From Myxococcales bacterium (GTDB taxonomy: Bacteria > Myxococcota > Myxococcia > Myxococcales > Anaeromyxobacteraceae): a stretch of DNA of 6,101 bases. Positions within the stretch are counted from its first letter, which is position 1. Each line of letters starts with the position of its first letter. The notes beneath the pieces are model-generated. The model made no database searches. It saw only the letters and a list, made by a program, of their open reading frames with translations, and was not told the DNA's origin. Shown here one piece after another: positions 1-5,654 of this stretch. Where the stretch lies: contig JAJYHA010000433.1 in the NCBI GenBank assembly GCA_021784995.1, positions 1 to 6,101 on the forward strand. Reading direction: 5' to 3'. Both the position numbers and the translations under genes were made by a program.

Positions 1-1076
1 CCCTCGGCACCGCCGACGACGAGCAGCGCATCGAGCAGCTCACCGGGATGCACTTCAAGCGGTTCATGCTCCACTACAACTTCCCGCCCTTCTCGGTGGG
101 CGAGGTGAAGTTCCTGCGCAGCCCCGGCCGGCGCGAGATCGGCCACGGCGCGCTGGCGGAGCGCGCGCTGCGCCAGGTGATGCCGCCGGACGACAAGTTC
201 CCGTACACCGTCCGCATCGTCTCCGACATCATGGAGTCGAACGGCTCCTCGTCGATGGCCTCCGTGTGCGGCGGCTGCCTGTCGCTCATGGACGCCGGCG
301 TGCCCATCCGCGCTCCGGTGGCCGGCATCGCCATGGGCCTCATCAAGGAGGGCGAGAAGATCGCCATCCTCTCCGACATCCTGGGCGACGAGGACCACCT
401 CGGCGACATGGACTTCAAGGTCTGCGGCACGGAGGCCGGCATCACGTCGATCCAGATGGACATCAAGATCGGCGGCGTGACCCGCGAGATCCTGGAGCGC
501 GCGCTGGCGCAGGCGGCCGAGGGGCGCAAGCACATCCTCGGCGAGATGATGAAGGCCATCCAGCAGCCGCGCAGCGAGATCAGCGCCTACGCGCCGCGGA
601 TCACGACCATCAAGATCCGGCCCGAGCGCATCAAGGACGTGATCGGCCCCGGCGGCAAGGTGATCAAGGAGATCACCGCGCAGACGGGCTGCTCGATCAA
701 CATCGAGGACGACGGCTCGATCTCGATCGCCAGCTCGAACCAGGAGCAGGTCGCCGCCGCCATCAAGCGGATCCGCGACCTGACCCAGGAGGCGGAGGTC
801 GGGAAGACCTACCTCGGGACGGTGCGGAAGATCGCGGAGTTCGGCGCCTTCGTGGAGATCTTCCCCGGCACCGACGGCCTCATCCACATCTCCGAGCTGG
901 CGGACAAGCGCGTGAAGAGCGTGTCGGACGTGCTCTCCGAGGGCGAGGAGGTCCTGGTGAAGGTCATCTCGGTGGACCGCGCCGGCAAGATCCGCCTCAG
1001 CCGCAAGGAGGCGCTGGCGGAGGCCGCGAGCAAGAAGGCCGAGGGCGTGGGTGGCGGCACGGGGTCGCAGGGGTGA
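1..1076 (+). CDS. pnp: Polynucleotide phosphorylase, C-terminal half (5' end outside window)
   Basis: PNPase degrades RNA 3' to 5' using phosphate, releasing nucleoside diphosphates, usually as a trimer and often with RNase E or a helicase. The reading frame is open from the first complete codon at base 3 to the TGA at 1074-1076, giving 357 residues of a protein normally near 700. The ATG at 48 is internal. Visible in order: the second RNase PH-like core, with RREIGHG (about 144-164), ESNGSSSM (234-257) and [12 protein letters not shown] (384-419). The last motif holds the two Asp and the Lys equivalent to the E. coli catalytic residues D486, D492 and K494. Then come a KH domain with its VIGPGGK loop (639-659) and an S1 domain (about 801-1010, with the FGAFVEI and LIHISEL motifs). 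A short Gly-rich tail ends the protein. Nothing is missing in the part present. Dut follows 48 bases downstream on the same strand and may be co-transcribed. Confidence 0.97.
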   Translation, partial: LGTADDEQRIEQLTGMHFKRFMLHYNFPPFSVGEVKFLRSPGRREIGHGALAERALRQVMPPDDKFPYTVRIVSDIMESNGSSSMASVCGGCLSLMDAGVPIRAPVAGIAMGLIKEGEKIAILSDILGDEDHLGDMDFKVCGTEAGITSIQMDIKIGGVTREILERALAQAAEGRKHILGEMMKAIQQPRSEISAYAPRITTIKIRPERIKDVIGPGGKVIKEITAQTGCSINIEDDGSISIASSNQEQVAAAIKRIRDLTQEAEVGKTYLGTVRKIAEFGAFVEIFPGTDGLIHISELADKRVKSVSDVLSEGEEVLVKVISVDRAGKIRLSRKEALAEAASKKAEGVGGGTGSQG

Positions 1077-1112
1077 GCCGCCGGTCGGCGCGTGCCCGGG
1101 CCGCTGCGCGGT

Positions 1113-1117
1113 GAGGG
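1113..1117 (+). promoter_or_regulatory. Ribosome binding site of dut
   Basis: GAGGG lies 7 bases before the ATG at 1125. It favours that codon over the in-frame GTG at 1092, which would add 11 residues and has no purine-rich stretch at a suitable distance. Confidence 0.6.
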
Positions 1118-1124
1118 CGGGGCC

Positions 1125-1574
1125 ATGACGCGCCCCACGCTCAAGGTCCGGCGGGTGGGAGCGCGCGGCCCGCCGCTCGAGCTGCCCGGCTACCAGACCG
1201 ACGGCGCCGCCGGCCTCGACCTCCGCGCCGACGAGGACTGCGTGCTCGCCCCCGGCGAGCGCCGGCTGGTCCCGACCGGCATCGCCCTCGAGCTGCCCCC
1301 CGGGCACGAGGGGCAGGTGCGGCCGCGCTCGGGGCTGGCCGTCCGCCACGGCATCGGCATGGTGAACGCCCCCGGGACCGTCGACGCCGACTTCCGCGGC
1401 GAGGTGGGCGTGGCGCTCGTGAACCTGGGCCAGCAGCCCTTCTCGATCCGCCGCGGCGATCGCATCGCGCAGCTCGTCGTCGCGCCCGTGGTCCGGGTCG
1501 AGGTGACGCTGGCGGAGGAGCTGACGGAGACGGGTCGGGGCGCCGGCGGGTTCGGCTCCACCGGCCGGCAGTGA
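1125..1574 (+). CDS. dut: Deoxyuridine 5'-triphosphate nucleotidohydrolase (dUTPase)
   Basis: The enzyme hydrolyses dUTP to dUMP and pyrophosphate, keeping uracil out of DNA and supplying dUMP for dTMP synthesis. The family acts as a cytosolic homotrimer. The product has 149 residues, close to the 151 of E. coli Dut. All five trimeric dUTPase motifs are visible: I, AGLDLRA (29-35); II, PRSGLA (67-72); [14 protein letters not shown] (84-94), with the catalytic Asp; [11 protein letters not shown] (110-118); [11 protein letters not shown] (138-147), the glycine-rich C-terminal arm that closes over the substrate. In motif III a Phe (F90) stands where the sugar-stacking Tyr usually is; this is conservative. 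The ATG at 1125 was chosen because of its Shine-Dalgarno sequence. A longer GTG-initiated form from 1092 is possible but less likely. The gene lies 48 bases after pnp and 73 before purB, all on the same strand. Confidence 0.96.
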   Translation: MTRPTLKVRRVGARGPPLELPGYQTDGAAGLDLRADEDCVLAPGERRLVPTGIALELPPGHEGQVRPRSGLAVRHGIGMVNAPGTVDADFRGEVGVALVNLGQQPFSIRRGDRIAQLVVAPVVRVEVTLAEELTETGRGAGGFGSTGRQ

Positions 1575-1583
1575 GGGGCGACG

Positions 1584-1628
1584 GCCGGCGCCGCCCGCCC
1601 GGCTCACCCCGCGCCGGGCGCGGCCGGC
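1584..1628 (+). promoter_or_regulatory. Stem-loop region between dut and purB, possible terminator or leader structure
   Basis: Two alternative foldings can be read here. A perfect 7-bp stem pairs GCCCGGC (1597-1603) with GCCGGGC (1613-1619) around a 9-base loop. A longer imperfect stem pairs 13-base arms at 1584-1596 and 1616-1628, with two central mismatches. The right arms overlap at 1616-1619, so the two foldings exclude each other. No T-run follows, so a classical intrinsic terminator is not supported. The structure ends about 8 bases before the purB ribosome binding site. In DNA this GC-rich, inverted repeats of this size can arise by chance. Confidence 0.3.
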
Positions 1629-1636
1629 GGCGAGAG

Positions 1637-1641
1637 AGGAG
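1637..1641 (+). promoter_or_regulatory. Ribosome binding site of purB
   Basis: AGGAG lies 6 bases before the ATG at 1648, inside a purine-rich stretch (1632-1647). It is the strongest Shine-Dalgarno sequence in the window and fixes the purB start. Confidence 0.8.
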
Positions 1642-1647
1642 ACGAGG

Positions 1648-2964
1648 ATGATCCCCCGCTACACGCGTCAGGAGATGGCCCGCATCTGGTCGCCGGAGCG
1701 GCGCCTCCGCATCTGGCTCGACGTCGAGCTGGCCGCATGCGAGGCGATGGTGCGCCTGGGCGAGGTCCCGCCCGAGGACTACGGCGCGCTCGCGGCCGCC
1801 TTCGGGAGCTTCCAGTTCGGCGCGGCGGAGGTGGCCCGCATCGAGGAGATCGAGCGGACCACCAAGCACGACGTGATCGCCTTCCTCACCTTCCTGGAGG
1901 AGAGGGGCGGCATCGCCGTCCGCCACCTGCACAAGGGCATGACGTCGTCGGACGTGCTCGACACCACGCTGGCGGTGCAGCTCCGGGAGGCGAGCGCGCT
2001 GATCCTGGCCGGGATCGACCGGGTCCGCGGCGCCGTGCGCGCGCGCGCCGAGGAGCACCGCGCCACGCCCATGATCGGCCGCAGCCACGGGATCCACGCC
2101 GAGCCGGTGACGTTCGGGATCAAGCTGGCTGGCTGGTACGACGCCTGGGGGCGTCGGCGGGCCGCCATCGAGCGCGCCGCCCGCACCGCCGCGGTGGGCA
2201 AGATCTCGGGGGCGGTGGGGACCTTCGCCAACGTCGACCCGCGCGTGGAGGCGTTCGTGATGGAGCGGCTGGGCCTGGCGGGCGGCGAGCCGGCGGCCAC
2301 GCAGGTGGTGAACCGGGACCGCCACGCCGAGCTGTTCTGCGCCCTGGCGGTCGCGGCGGGCACCCTGGAGCAGCAGGCGACGGAGGTGCGGCACCTGCAG
2401 CGGACGGAGGTGCGCGAGGCGGAGGAGCCCTTCACGGCGGGCCAGAAGGGGTCGTCGGCCATGCCGCACAAGCGCAACCCGATCCTCTCCGAGAACCTGA
2501 CCGGCCTGGCGCGGCTGGTGCGCTCCTACGCGGTGGCGGCGCTGGAGGACGTGGCGCTCTGGCACGAGCGCGACATCAGCCACTCCTCGGTCGAGCGCGT
2601 GATCGGGCCCGACGCCACCCTCGCCCTCGACTTCGCCCTGCACCGGTTCGCCGGGATGATCGCGGGCCTGCGCGTCTACCCCGAGCGGATGCGGGAGAAC
2701 CTGGAGCTGACGGGCGGCCTGCACGAGGCGCAGCGGGTGCTGCTGGCGCTGGTGGGCAAGGGCGTCGCGCGCCAGGAGGCTTACGTCTACGTCCAGCGGA
2801 ACGCGATGAAGGTGTGGGAGGAGAAGGTGGACTTCCGCACCGCGCTCCGGAACGACCCCGACGTCCGGCGGGCGCTCTCGGAGGCCGAGATCGACGCCTG
2901 CTTCGCCCTCGACTACCACCTGAAGCACGTCGACACGATCTTCCGCCGCGTCTTCGGTGAGTAG
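1648..2964 (+). CDS. purB: Adenylosuccinate lyase
   Basis: PurB catalyses two beta-eliminations that release fumarate: SAICAR to AICAR in de novo purine synthesis, and adenylosuccinate to AMP. The family belongs to the fumarase/aspartase superfamily and acts as a cytosolic homotetramer with active sites shared between subunits. The product has 438 residues, close to the roughly 430-residue Bacillus-type enzyme. Visible: TTKHDV (71-76), HKGMTSSD (95-102) and GRSHGIHAEP (144-153), which carry the conserved active-site His residues including the probable catalytic H147. The superfamily signature loop GSSAMPHKRNP (268-278, bases 2449-2481) holds the catalytic Ser. A C-terminal lyase domain with DYHLKHVD near the end is intact. 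The start is set by a strong Shine-Dalgarno sequence. The neighbouring purC is convergent and supplies the preceding pathway step, so the two are linked in place but not in one transcript. Confidence 0.97.
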   Translation: MIPRYTRQEMARIWSPERRLRIWLDVELAACEAMVRLGEVPPEDYGALAAAFGSFQFGAAEVARIEEIERTTKHDVIAFLTFLEERGGIAVRHLHKGMTSSDVLDTTLAVQLREASALILAGIDRVRGAVRARAEEHRATPMIGRSHGIHAEPVTFGIKLAGWYDAWGRRRAAIERAARTAAVGKISGAVGTFANVDPRVEAFVMERLGLAGGEPAATQVVNRDRHAELFCALAVAAGTLEQQATEVRHLQRTEVREAEEPFTAGQKGSSAMPHKRNPILSENLTGLARLVRSYAVAALEDVALWHERDISHSSVERVIGPDATLALDFALHRFAGMIAGLRVYPERMRENLELTGGLHEAQRVLLALVGKGVARQEAYVYVQRNAMKVWEEKVDFRTALRNDPDVRRALSEAEIDACFALDYHLKHVDTIFRRVFGE

Positions 2965-2993
2965 GGGCGGCCGCGGTCGAGCGCCGCCGGGCC

Positions 2994-3027
2994 GGTCGCG
3001 CCGCCGCGCGGGCGCGCGGGCGCGACC
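2994..3027. terminator. GC-rich hairpin at the purB/purC convergent junction
   Basis: A perfect 9-bp outer stem pairs GGTCGCGCC (2994-3002) with GGCGCGACC (3019-3027). The enclosed bases can extend it with a further CGCGC/GCGCG stem (3005-3009 with 3014-3018). It fills most of the 62-base gap between two converging genes and touches the last base of the purC stop codon. This placement suits a bidirectional terminator, but neither strand has a T-run after it, so the role is inferred from position and stem strength. Confidence 0.45.
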
Positions 3028-3986
3028 TAGAGATAGCCGTGCGCCGCCAGGTTGCGGCGGATGCGCTCGTCGACGCTGCCCACCTCGGACAGGAAGGGCT
3101 GGCCGGTCAGGCGCTCGAAGACCTCGATGTACTTCGCGGCGAGCATCACCCGCACGTCGTCCGACAGCGGGGGCGGCGTGCCATGGCCGGAGAACCCGTG
3201 CTCGCGGATGAGCCACTGCCGGATGTTCTCCTTGTCGAGCATCTCCTGGTCCGCGCCGCGCCGGAACCGCTCCGGGTACTCGTCGGCGATCCAGTAGCGC
3301 GAGCTGTCCGGGGTGTGGATCTCGTCGATGACCACCAGCTTCCCGTCGGCGATGCCCATCTCGTACTTCGTGTCGACCAGGATGAGACCGCGGCTGCGCG
3401 CCCACTCCTGGCCGCGCGCGAAGAGCCGGTGCGCGACCGCCGTCGCCTCGCGCCAGACCTCCGGCGCCACCAGCCCCTGGCGCAGGAGCTCGGCCTCGCT
3501 GATCGGCTCGTCGTGCTGGCCGTACTCTGCCTTGGTGGACGGCGTGATGACCGGGGCGTCGAACCGCTGGTCCTTGCGCAGGCCGGCCGGCCACTCGATC
3601 CCGTACGCGCCGGCCTTCCCGGCCTGGTAGTCGCGCCAGAGCGAGCCGGTGATGTGGCCGCGGATCACGATCTCCACCGGGAGCGCCCGGGCGCGCTGCA
3701 CCACCATCACGCTCGGATCGGGCGACGCGATGAGATGGGTGGGAGCGATGTCCTTCACCTTGTCGAACCAGAAGAGCGTGAGGCGCGACAGGACCTCGCC
3801 CTTGAACGGGATGGTCCCCAGGACGTGATCGAAGGCCGACACGCGGTCGGTCGTGATCATCAGGATTCGATCGCCGCGGGAGTAGTTGTCGCGGACCTTC
3901 CCGCGGTACAGCTTCCCGAGCTGCGGCAGGTCGAGCTGGCGGAGGGTGTGGGAGAGCTGCGCGCGCAGCGCGGAGTCGGAGATCAT
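3027..3986 (-). CDS. purC: Phosphoribosylaminoimidazole-succinocarboxamide (SAICAR) synthetase
   Basis: PurC joins CAIR and L-aspartate using ATP to make SAICAR, the substrate that PurB then cleaves. The product has 319 residues. This is the longer, yeast ADE1-like form (about 300 residues) rather than the roughly 240-residue E. coli/Bacillus form. Visible: the ATP-site loop GKVRDNY (29-35), DRVSAFD (47-53), the family signature LPVEIVIRGHITGS (102-115), the second signature VDTKYEMG (204-211), and DEIHTPDSSRYW (221-232). The frame is intact. The ATG at 3984-3986 is the only sensible start, since the N-terminal fold begins soon after it. The upstream bases are C-rich and show no Shine-Dalgarno sequence. 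A -10-like palindrome lies only about 10 bases upstream, so a very short leader is possible. The gene converges on purB and diverges from trmJ. Confidence 0.97.
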   Translation of the reverse strand: MISDSALRAQLSHTLRQLDLPQLGKLYRGKVRDNYSRGDRILMITTDRVSAFDHVLGTIPFKGEVLSRLTLFWFDKVKDIAPTHLIASPDPSVMVVQRARALPVEIVIRGHITGSLWRDYQAGKAGAYGIEWPAGLRKDQRFDAPVITPSTKAEYGQHDEPISEAELLRQGLVAPEVWREATAVAHRLFARGQEWARSRGLILVDTKYEMGIADGKLVVIDEIHTPDSSRYWIADEYPERFRRGADQEMLDKENIRQWLIREHGFSGHGTPPPLSDDVRVMLAAKYIEVFERLTGQPFLSEVGSVDERIRRNLAAHGYL

Positions 3987-3995
3987 AGGGGGCCC

Positions 3996-4007
3996 GATGC
4001 TAGCATC
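3996..4007. promoter_or_regulatory. 12-bp perfect palindrome between purC and trmJ, possible operator or two-way -10 element
   Basis: GATGCTAGCATC equals its own reverse complement. Its core TGCTAGCAT resembles an extended -10 element (TGnTAnnnT) and reads the same on both strands, so it could serve both divergent genes. Transcripts would start near 4013 for trmJ and near 3990 for purC. No matching -35 box is visible on the plus strand at 17-base spacing. It could instead be an operator for a dimeric regulator. The sequence match is direct; the function is inferred. Confidence 0.35.
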
Positions 4008-4009
4008 CT

Positions 4010-4025
4010 GGGTGGGTGGGTCGGG
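4010..4025 (+). other. G-quadruplex-forming motif (four GGG tracts, loops 1-1-2)
   Basis: Four GGG tracts at 4010-4012, 4014-4016, 4018-4020 and 4023-4025 are separated by T, T and TC. Short loops of this kind favour a stable parallel quadruplex. The G-rich strand is the sense strand for trmJ and the template strand for purC. It lies directly beside the palindrome and before the probable trmJ start. The motif is plain in the sequence; formation and effect in the cell are untested. Confidence 0.5.
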
Positions 4026-4028
4026 CCG

Positions 4029-4034
4029 ATTCTA
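4029..4034 (-). promoter_or_regulatory. Candidate -10 box for purC
   Basis: The minus strand reads TAGAAT here, matching five of six bases of TATAAT in otherwise GC-rich DNA. It would start purC transcription near 4022 and give a leader of about 35 bases that includes the C-rich complement of the quadruplex motif. No good -35 box is seen at 17-base spacing, so this is an alternative to the palindrome as the purC promoter. Confidence 0.25.
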
Positions 4035-4039
4035 ACGTC

Positions 4040-4045
4040 GGAGGG
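4040..4045 (+). promoter_or_regulatory. Ribosome binding site that decides the trmJ start
   Basis: GGAGGG ends 3 bases before the TTG at 4049, or 4 bases if GGAGG is taken as the core. This spacing is short but usable. It is the only Shine-Dalgarno-like sequence ahead of the conserved part of TrmJ, and it lies inside the frame of the longer GTG-initiated version. Confidence 0.4.
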
Positions 4046-4048
4046 CGC

Positions 4049-4828
4049 TTGGATCCCGGGAACGTGACCTTCGTGCTGCACCGGCCCTCCTCGGCCGAGA
4101 ACATCGGATCGGTGGCCCGCGTCCTCAAGAACTTCGGCCTTTCGCGGCTCTGCATCGTCGCGCCCCCCTCCTGGGCGGGCGCGCCGCGGGGCGGCGGCGA
4201 TCGGACCGCGCGCGAGGAGGTGCTGCTCCGGGCACGGAGGACGGCGCGGCGCGCGGTCGACGTGCTGGAGGCGGCGAGCATCCACGTGAACGCCCGGGAC
4301 GCGCTCGCCGGCGCCATCTGGACCTGCGGGACCACCTCGCGCCACCTGCCGGGGCGGCCCCGGCTGACGCCCCGCGAGCTGGCAGCGGAGGTGCGGGCGC
4401 GGAGCGCACGGGGGCCGGTGGCGATCGTCTTCGGCGAGGAGCGGCGGGGGCTCTCGGACCGCGAGCTGGACCTGTGCCAGGCCCTCTGCACCATCCCCAC
4501 CGGTGCCGCCTACGACTCGATGAACCTGGCGCAGGCCTGCGCGGTGGTGGCCTACGAGCTGGCGGTCGAGTCGGCGGAGCCGGCCGCGGGCCGGGCGGTC
4601 GAGGGTCCGCCAGCGCGCCACGAGACGATGGAGGCGCTCTGGTCGCAGCTCGAGCGGGTACTCGGCGCCGCGGGTTACCTCAACCCGCAGAACCCGCACC
4701 ACATCCTGGCCGAGTGGCGGCAGCTGCTCGCGCGCGCGGAGCCCTCTCAGCGCGACGCGGAGCTGCTGGTGGCCGCCGCGCGCGCCATCGCGCGCAGGCT
4801 GCGCATCGAGGCGGGCGAGGGGCGTTGA
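4049..4828 (+). CDS. trmJ: TrmJ-type tRNA 2'-O-methyltransferase (SPOUT/TrmH family)
   Basis: Members of this family use S-adenosylmethionine to methylate the ribose 2'-OH; E. coli TrmJ modifies position 32 of tRNA. With the TTG start the product has 259 residues against 246 in E. coli. Visible: motif 1, ENIGSVARVLKNFGL (17-31), with the conserved Asn and Arg (N18, R24); motif 2, AIVFGEERRGLSDREL (125-140); motif 3, IPTGAAYDSMNLAQA (149-163), with S157 and N159. Motifs 2 and 3 form the knotted cofactor site. A C-terminal helical region (about 195-255) resembles the extra TrmJ domain and separates it from shorter TrmL-type enzymes. Conservation begins only at VTFVLHRPSS, so the start is uncertain. 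A GTG at 4016 would add 11 residues but lies inside the quadruplex motif and lacks a Shine-Dalgarno sequence; a GTG at 4064 is too far from one. The exact target nucleotide cannot be read from sequence. The gene is divergent from purC. Confidence 0.9.
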   Translation: MDPGNVTFVLHRPSSAENIGSVARVLKNFGLSRLCIVAPPSWAGAPRGGGDRTAREEVLLRARRTARRAVDVLEAASIHVNARDALAGAIWTCGTTSRHLPGRPRLTPRELAAEVRARSARGPVAIVFGEERRGLSDRELDLCQALCTIPTGAAYDSMNLAQACAVVAYELAVESAEPAAGRAVEGPPARHETMEALWSQLERVLGAAGYLNPQNPHHILAEWRQLLARAEPSQRDAELLVAAARAIARRLRIEAGEGR

Positions 4829-4866
4829 CGGCGCCGCTCGCCGTCCCGGCACCGGCGCACGGTCCC

Positions 4867-4891
4867 GGGGACGCGGCGCCGCCGCGTCCTC
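4867..4891. terminator. GC-rich hairpin between convergent trmJ and the zinc-finger-like gene
   Basis: Arms at 4867-4877 and 4881-4891 form an 11-bp stem with one G-T pair and a 3-base loop; its core is GACGCGGC/GCCGCGTC. It sits in the 83-base gap between two genes that end facing each other, where a shared terminator is expected. No T-run follows on either strand. The remainder of the gap shows nothing recognisable. Confidence 0.45.
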
Positions 4892-4911
4892 CACGGATCT
4901 GCCGGGCCCCT

Positions 4912-5229
4912 TCAGCTGGCGGCGGGCGCCTCGGCCGGCGCCGCCGGGGCGGCGGACAGCTTGGCGCTCTTGCGGCTCGCCTTCCACGCGTCGTGGTGCT
5001 CCCGGCACATGCCGTGGGCCGCCACCTTCTTGCGGCAGCCCTCCTTCGAGCAGGTCACGAAGCGGCGCGGCCGGTCCTGGAGCTCGCCGCGGCGCCACTT
5101 CTGGTAGTGGAAGAAGCAGAGGCCCTTGGCGCGGTAGGCGCGCTTGCAGCCGGCCACCGTGCAGGTCTTCTTCCCGCCGCCCTTGGAGGCGGGCGCCTTC
5201 TTCCTGGTCTTCGTCGAGGTATCGGCCAT
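4912..5229 (-). CDS. Small basic protein with two CX4CX9CX2H zinc-finger-like repeats
   Basis: The product has 105 residues and I cannot assign it a named gene. It has a Lys-rich N-terminus (1-21), then two copies of one pattern: C23, C28, C38, H41 and C60, C65, C75, H78. Both copies have identical spacing, lie 37 residues apart, and share GC-(K/R)-(R/K), G-(L/M)-C and a following Trp. The first ends in CFFHYQKWRRGE, much like a short zinc-binding module I recall at the N-terminus of some phage and bacterial HNH-type proteins; no nuclease domain is present here. The tail (92-105) is Ala/Pro-rich. Zinc binding is a strong inference; nucleic-acid binding is a weaker one from the high Lys/Arg content. 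The ATG at 5227-5229 is preferred over an upstream TTG (5268). No Shine-Dalgarno sequence is seen; the bases before the ATG are C-rich. It lies 76 bases downstream of the small membrane protein gene on the same strand. Confidence 0.8.
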   Translation of the reverse strand: MADTSTKTRKKAPASKGGGKKTCTVAGCKRAYRAKGLCFFHYQKWRRGELQDRPRRFVTCSKEGCRKKVAAHGMCREHHDAWKASRKSAKLSAAPAAPAEAPAAS

Positions 5230-5238
5230 GGGGGCGCC

Positions 5239-5268
5239 TAGATAACCCCATGCGCCGCGGGATCGCAA
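5239..5268 (-). promoter_or_regulatory. Weak candidate promoter for the zinc-finger-like gene
   Basis: On the minus strand TTGCGA (5268-5263, four of six to TTGACA) is followed after 18 bases by TATCTA (5244-5239, three of six to TATAAT). Transcription would begin almost at the ATG. The matches are weak; this is listed because the 76-base spacer holds no other signal I can see. Confidence 0.2.
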
Positions 5269-5305
5269 GGCGGGCGTGGCGACCGGGTGGCCCTCGGCTG
5301 CGCGA

Positions 5306-5608
5306 TCAGCGGCCGGCGTGCTCGGCGACGATGCGGTCGAGCGCGGCCCGATCGCGCTCCGAGTGCTTCTCGACGGGCCGCGGCGCCCTGCCGGACCTCG
5401 CGGGGTGCGGCGCCGCGCCCTGCGGGTGGCCGTCGCGCCCGCCCTCGAGGAGCGCGGCCCGCGCCTCCTCGACGCCGCGCGCCAGGAACGCGCTCGCGTC
5501 CGGCGCCTCGCGCCAGCGATCGAGCAGCGGCCGTCCGTGCACCGGCGCCCACGCGAACGCGGCGGCGGCTCCTCCGAGCAGCGCCAGGAGGATGGCGAGC
5601 TTCAGCAC
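5306..5608 (-). CDS. Small hypothetical protein with one N-terminal membrane segment
   Basis: I do not recognise this protein. From the GTG at 5608 it has 100 residues: Lys at position 3, a hydrophobic stretch at about 4-21 (LAILLALLGGAAAAFAWA), then a polar part. The stretch looks like a signal anchor or an uncleaved signal peptide, so the rest may lie in the periplasm; orientation is not certain. The soluble part has a GRPLLDRW segment (25-32), a predicted helix (about 37-55), a Gly/Pro/Arg-rich linker (56-78) and a charged C-terminal helix (80-97). The coding call rests on an intact frame, a sensible membrane segment at the N-terminus and a fit between two same-strand genes. A GTG at 5644 would add 12 residues and start 10 bases after the phosphatase stop codon. 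Neither start has a convincing ribosome binding site. Confidence 0.55.
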   Translation of the reverse strand: MLKLAILLALLGGAAAAFAWAPVHGRPLLDRWREAPDASAFLARGVEEARAALLEGGRDGHPQGAAPHPARSGRAPRPVEKHSERDRAALDRIVAEHAGR

Positions 5609-5654
5609 GCACCCGGCGTAGCATGCGTGCCCCGCGCCGGCCACTTTTCGAACG

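Noticed and set aside
266..1114. Plus-strand open frame overlapping pnp.
   Set aside because: Out of frame with the conserved PNPase, KH and S1 domains; translation is Arg/Gly/His-rich repeats typical of GC-rich shadows.
1092..1124. GTG at 1092 as the dut start.
   Set aside because: It adds 11 residues outside the conserved dUTPase length and lacks a Shine-Dalgarno sequence, whereas the ATG at 1125 has one at good spacing.
3004..3019. Short GCGCGGGC direct repeats in the purB/purC gap as a possible tandem repeat element.
   Set aside because: Only two near-copies of a G/C-only word within a hairpin; composition explains it.
1141..3594. Very long minus-strand open frame (817 codons) running antisense to dut and purB and into purC in another frame.
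   Set aside because: It overlaps three clearly conserved genes, its translation is low-complexity Arg/Ala/Gly/Pro-rich with no family motif, and such frames are expected when third positions are almost all G or C.
3039..4067. Plus-strand 342-codon open frame antisense to purC.
   Set aside because: The minus-strand frame carries all PurC signatures; this one shows no recognisable domain and runs into the intergenic region.
3983..5251. Minus-strand 422-codon open frame antisense to trmJ and overlapping the small zinc-finger-like gene.
   Set aside because: TrmJ motifs are on the plus strand and the Cys/His repeats are in another minus frame; the translation here is compositional only.
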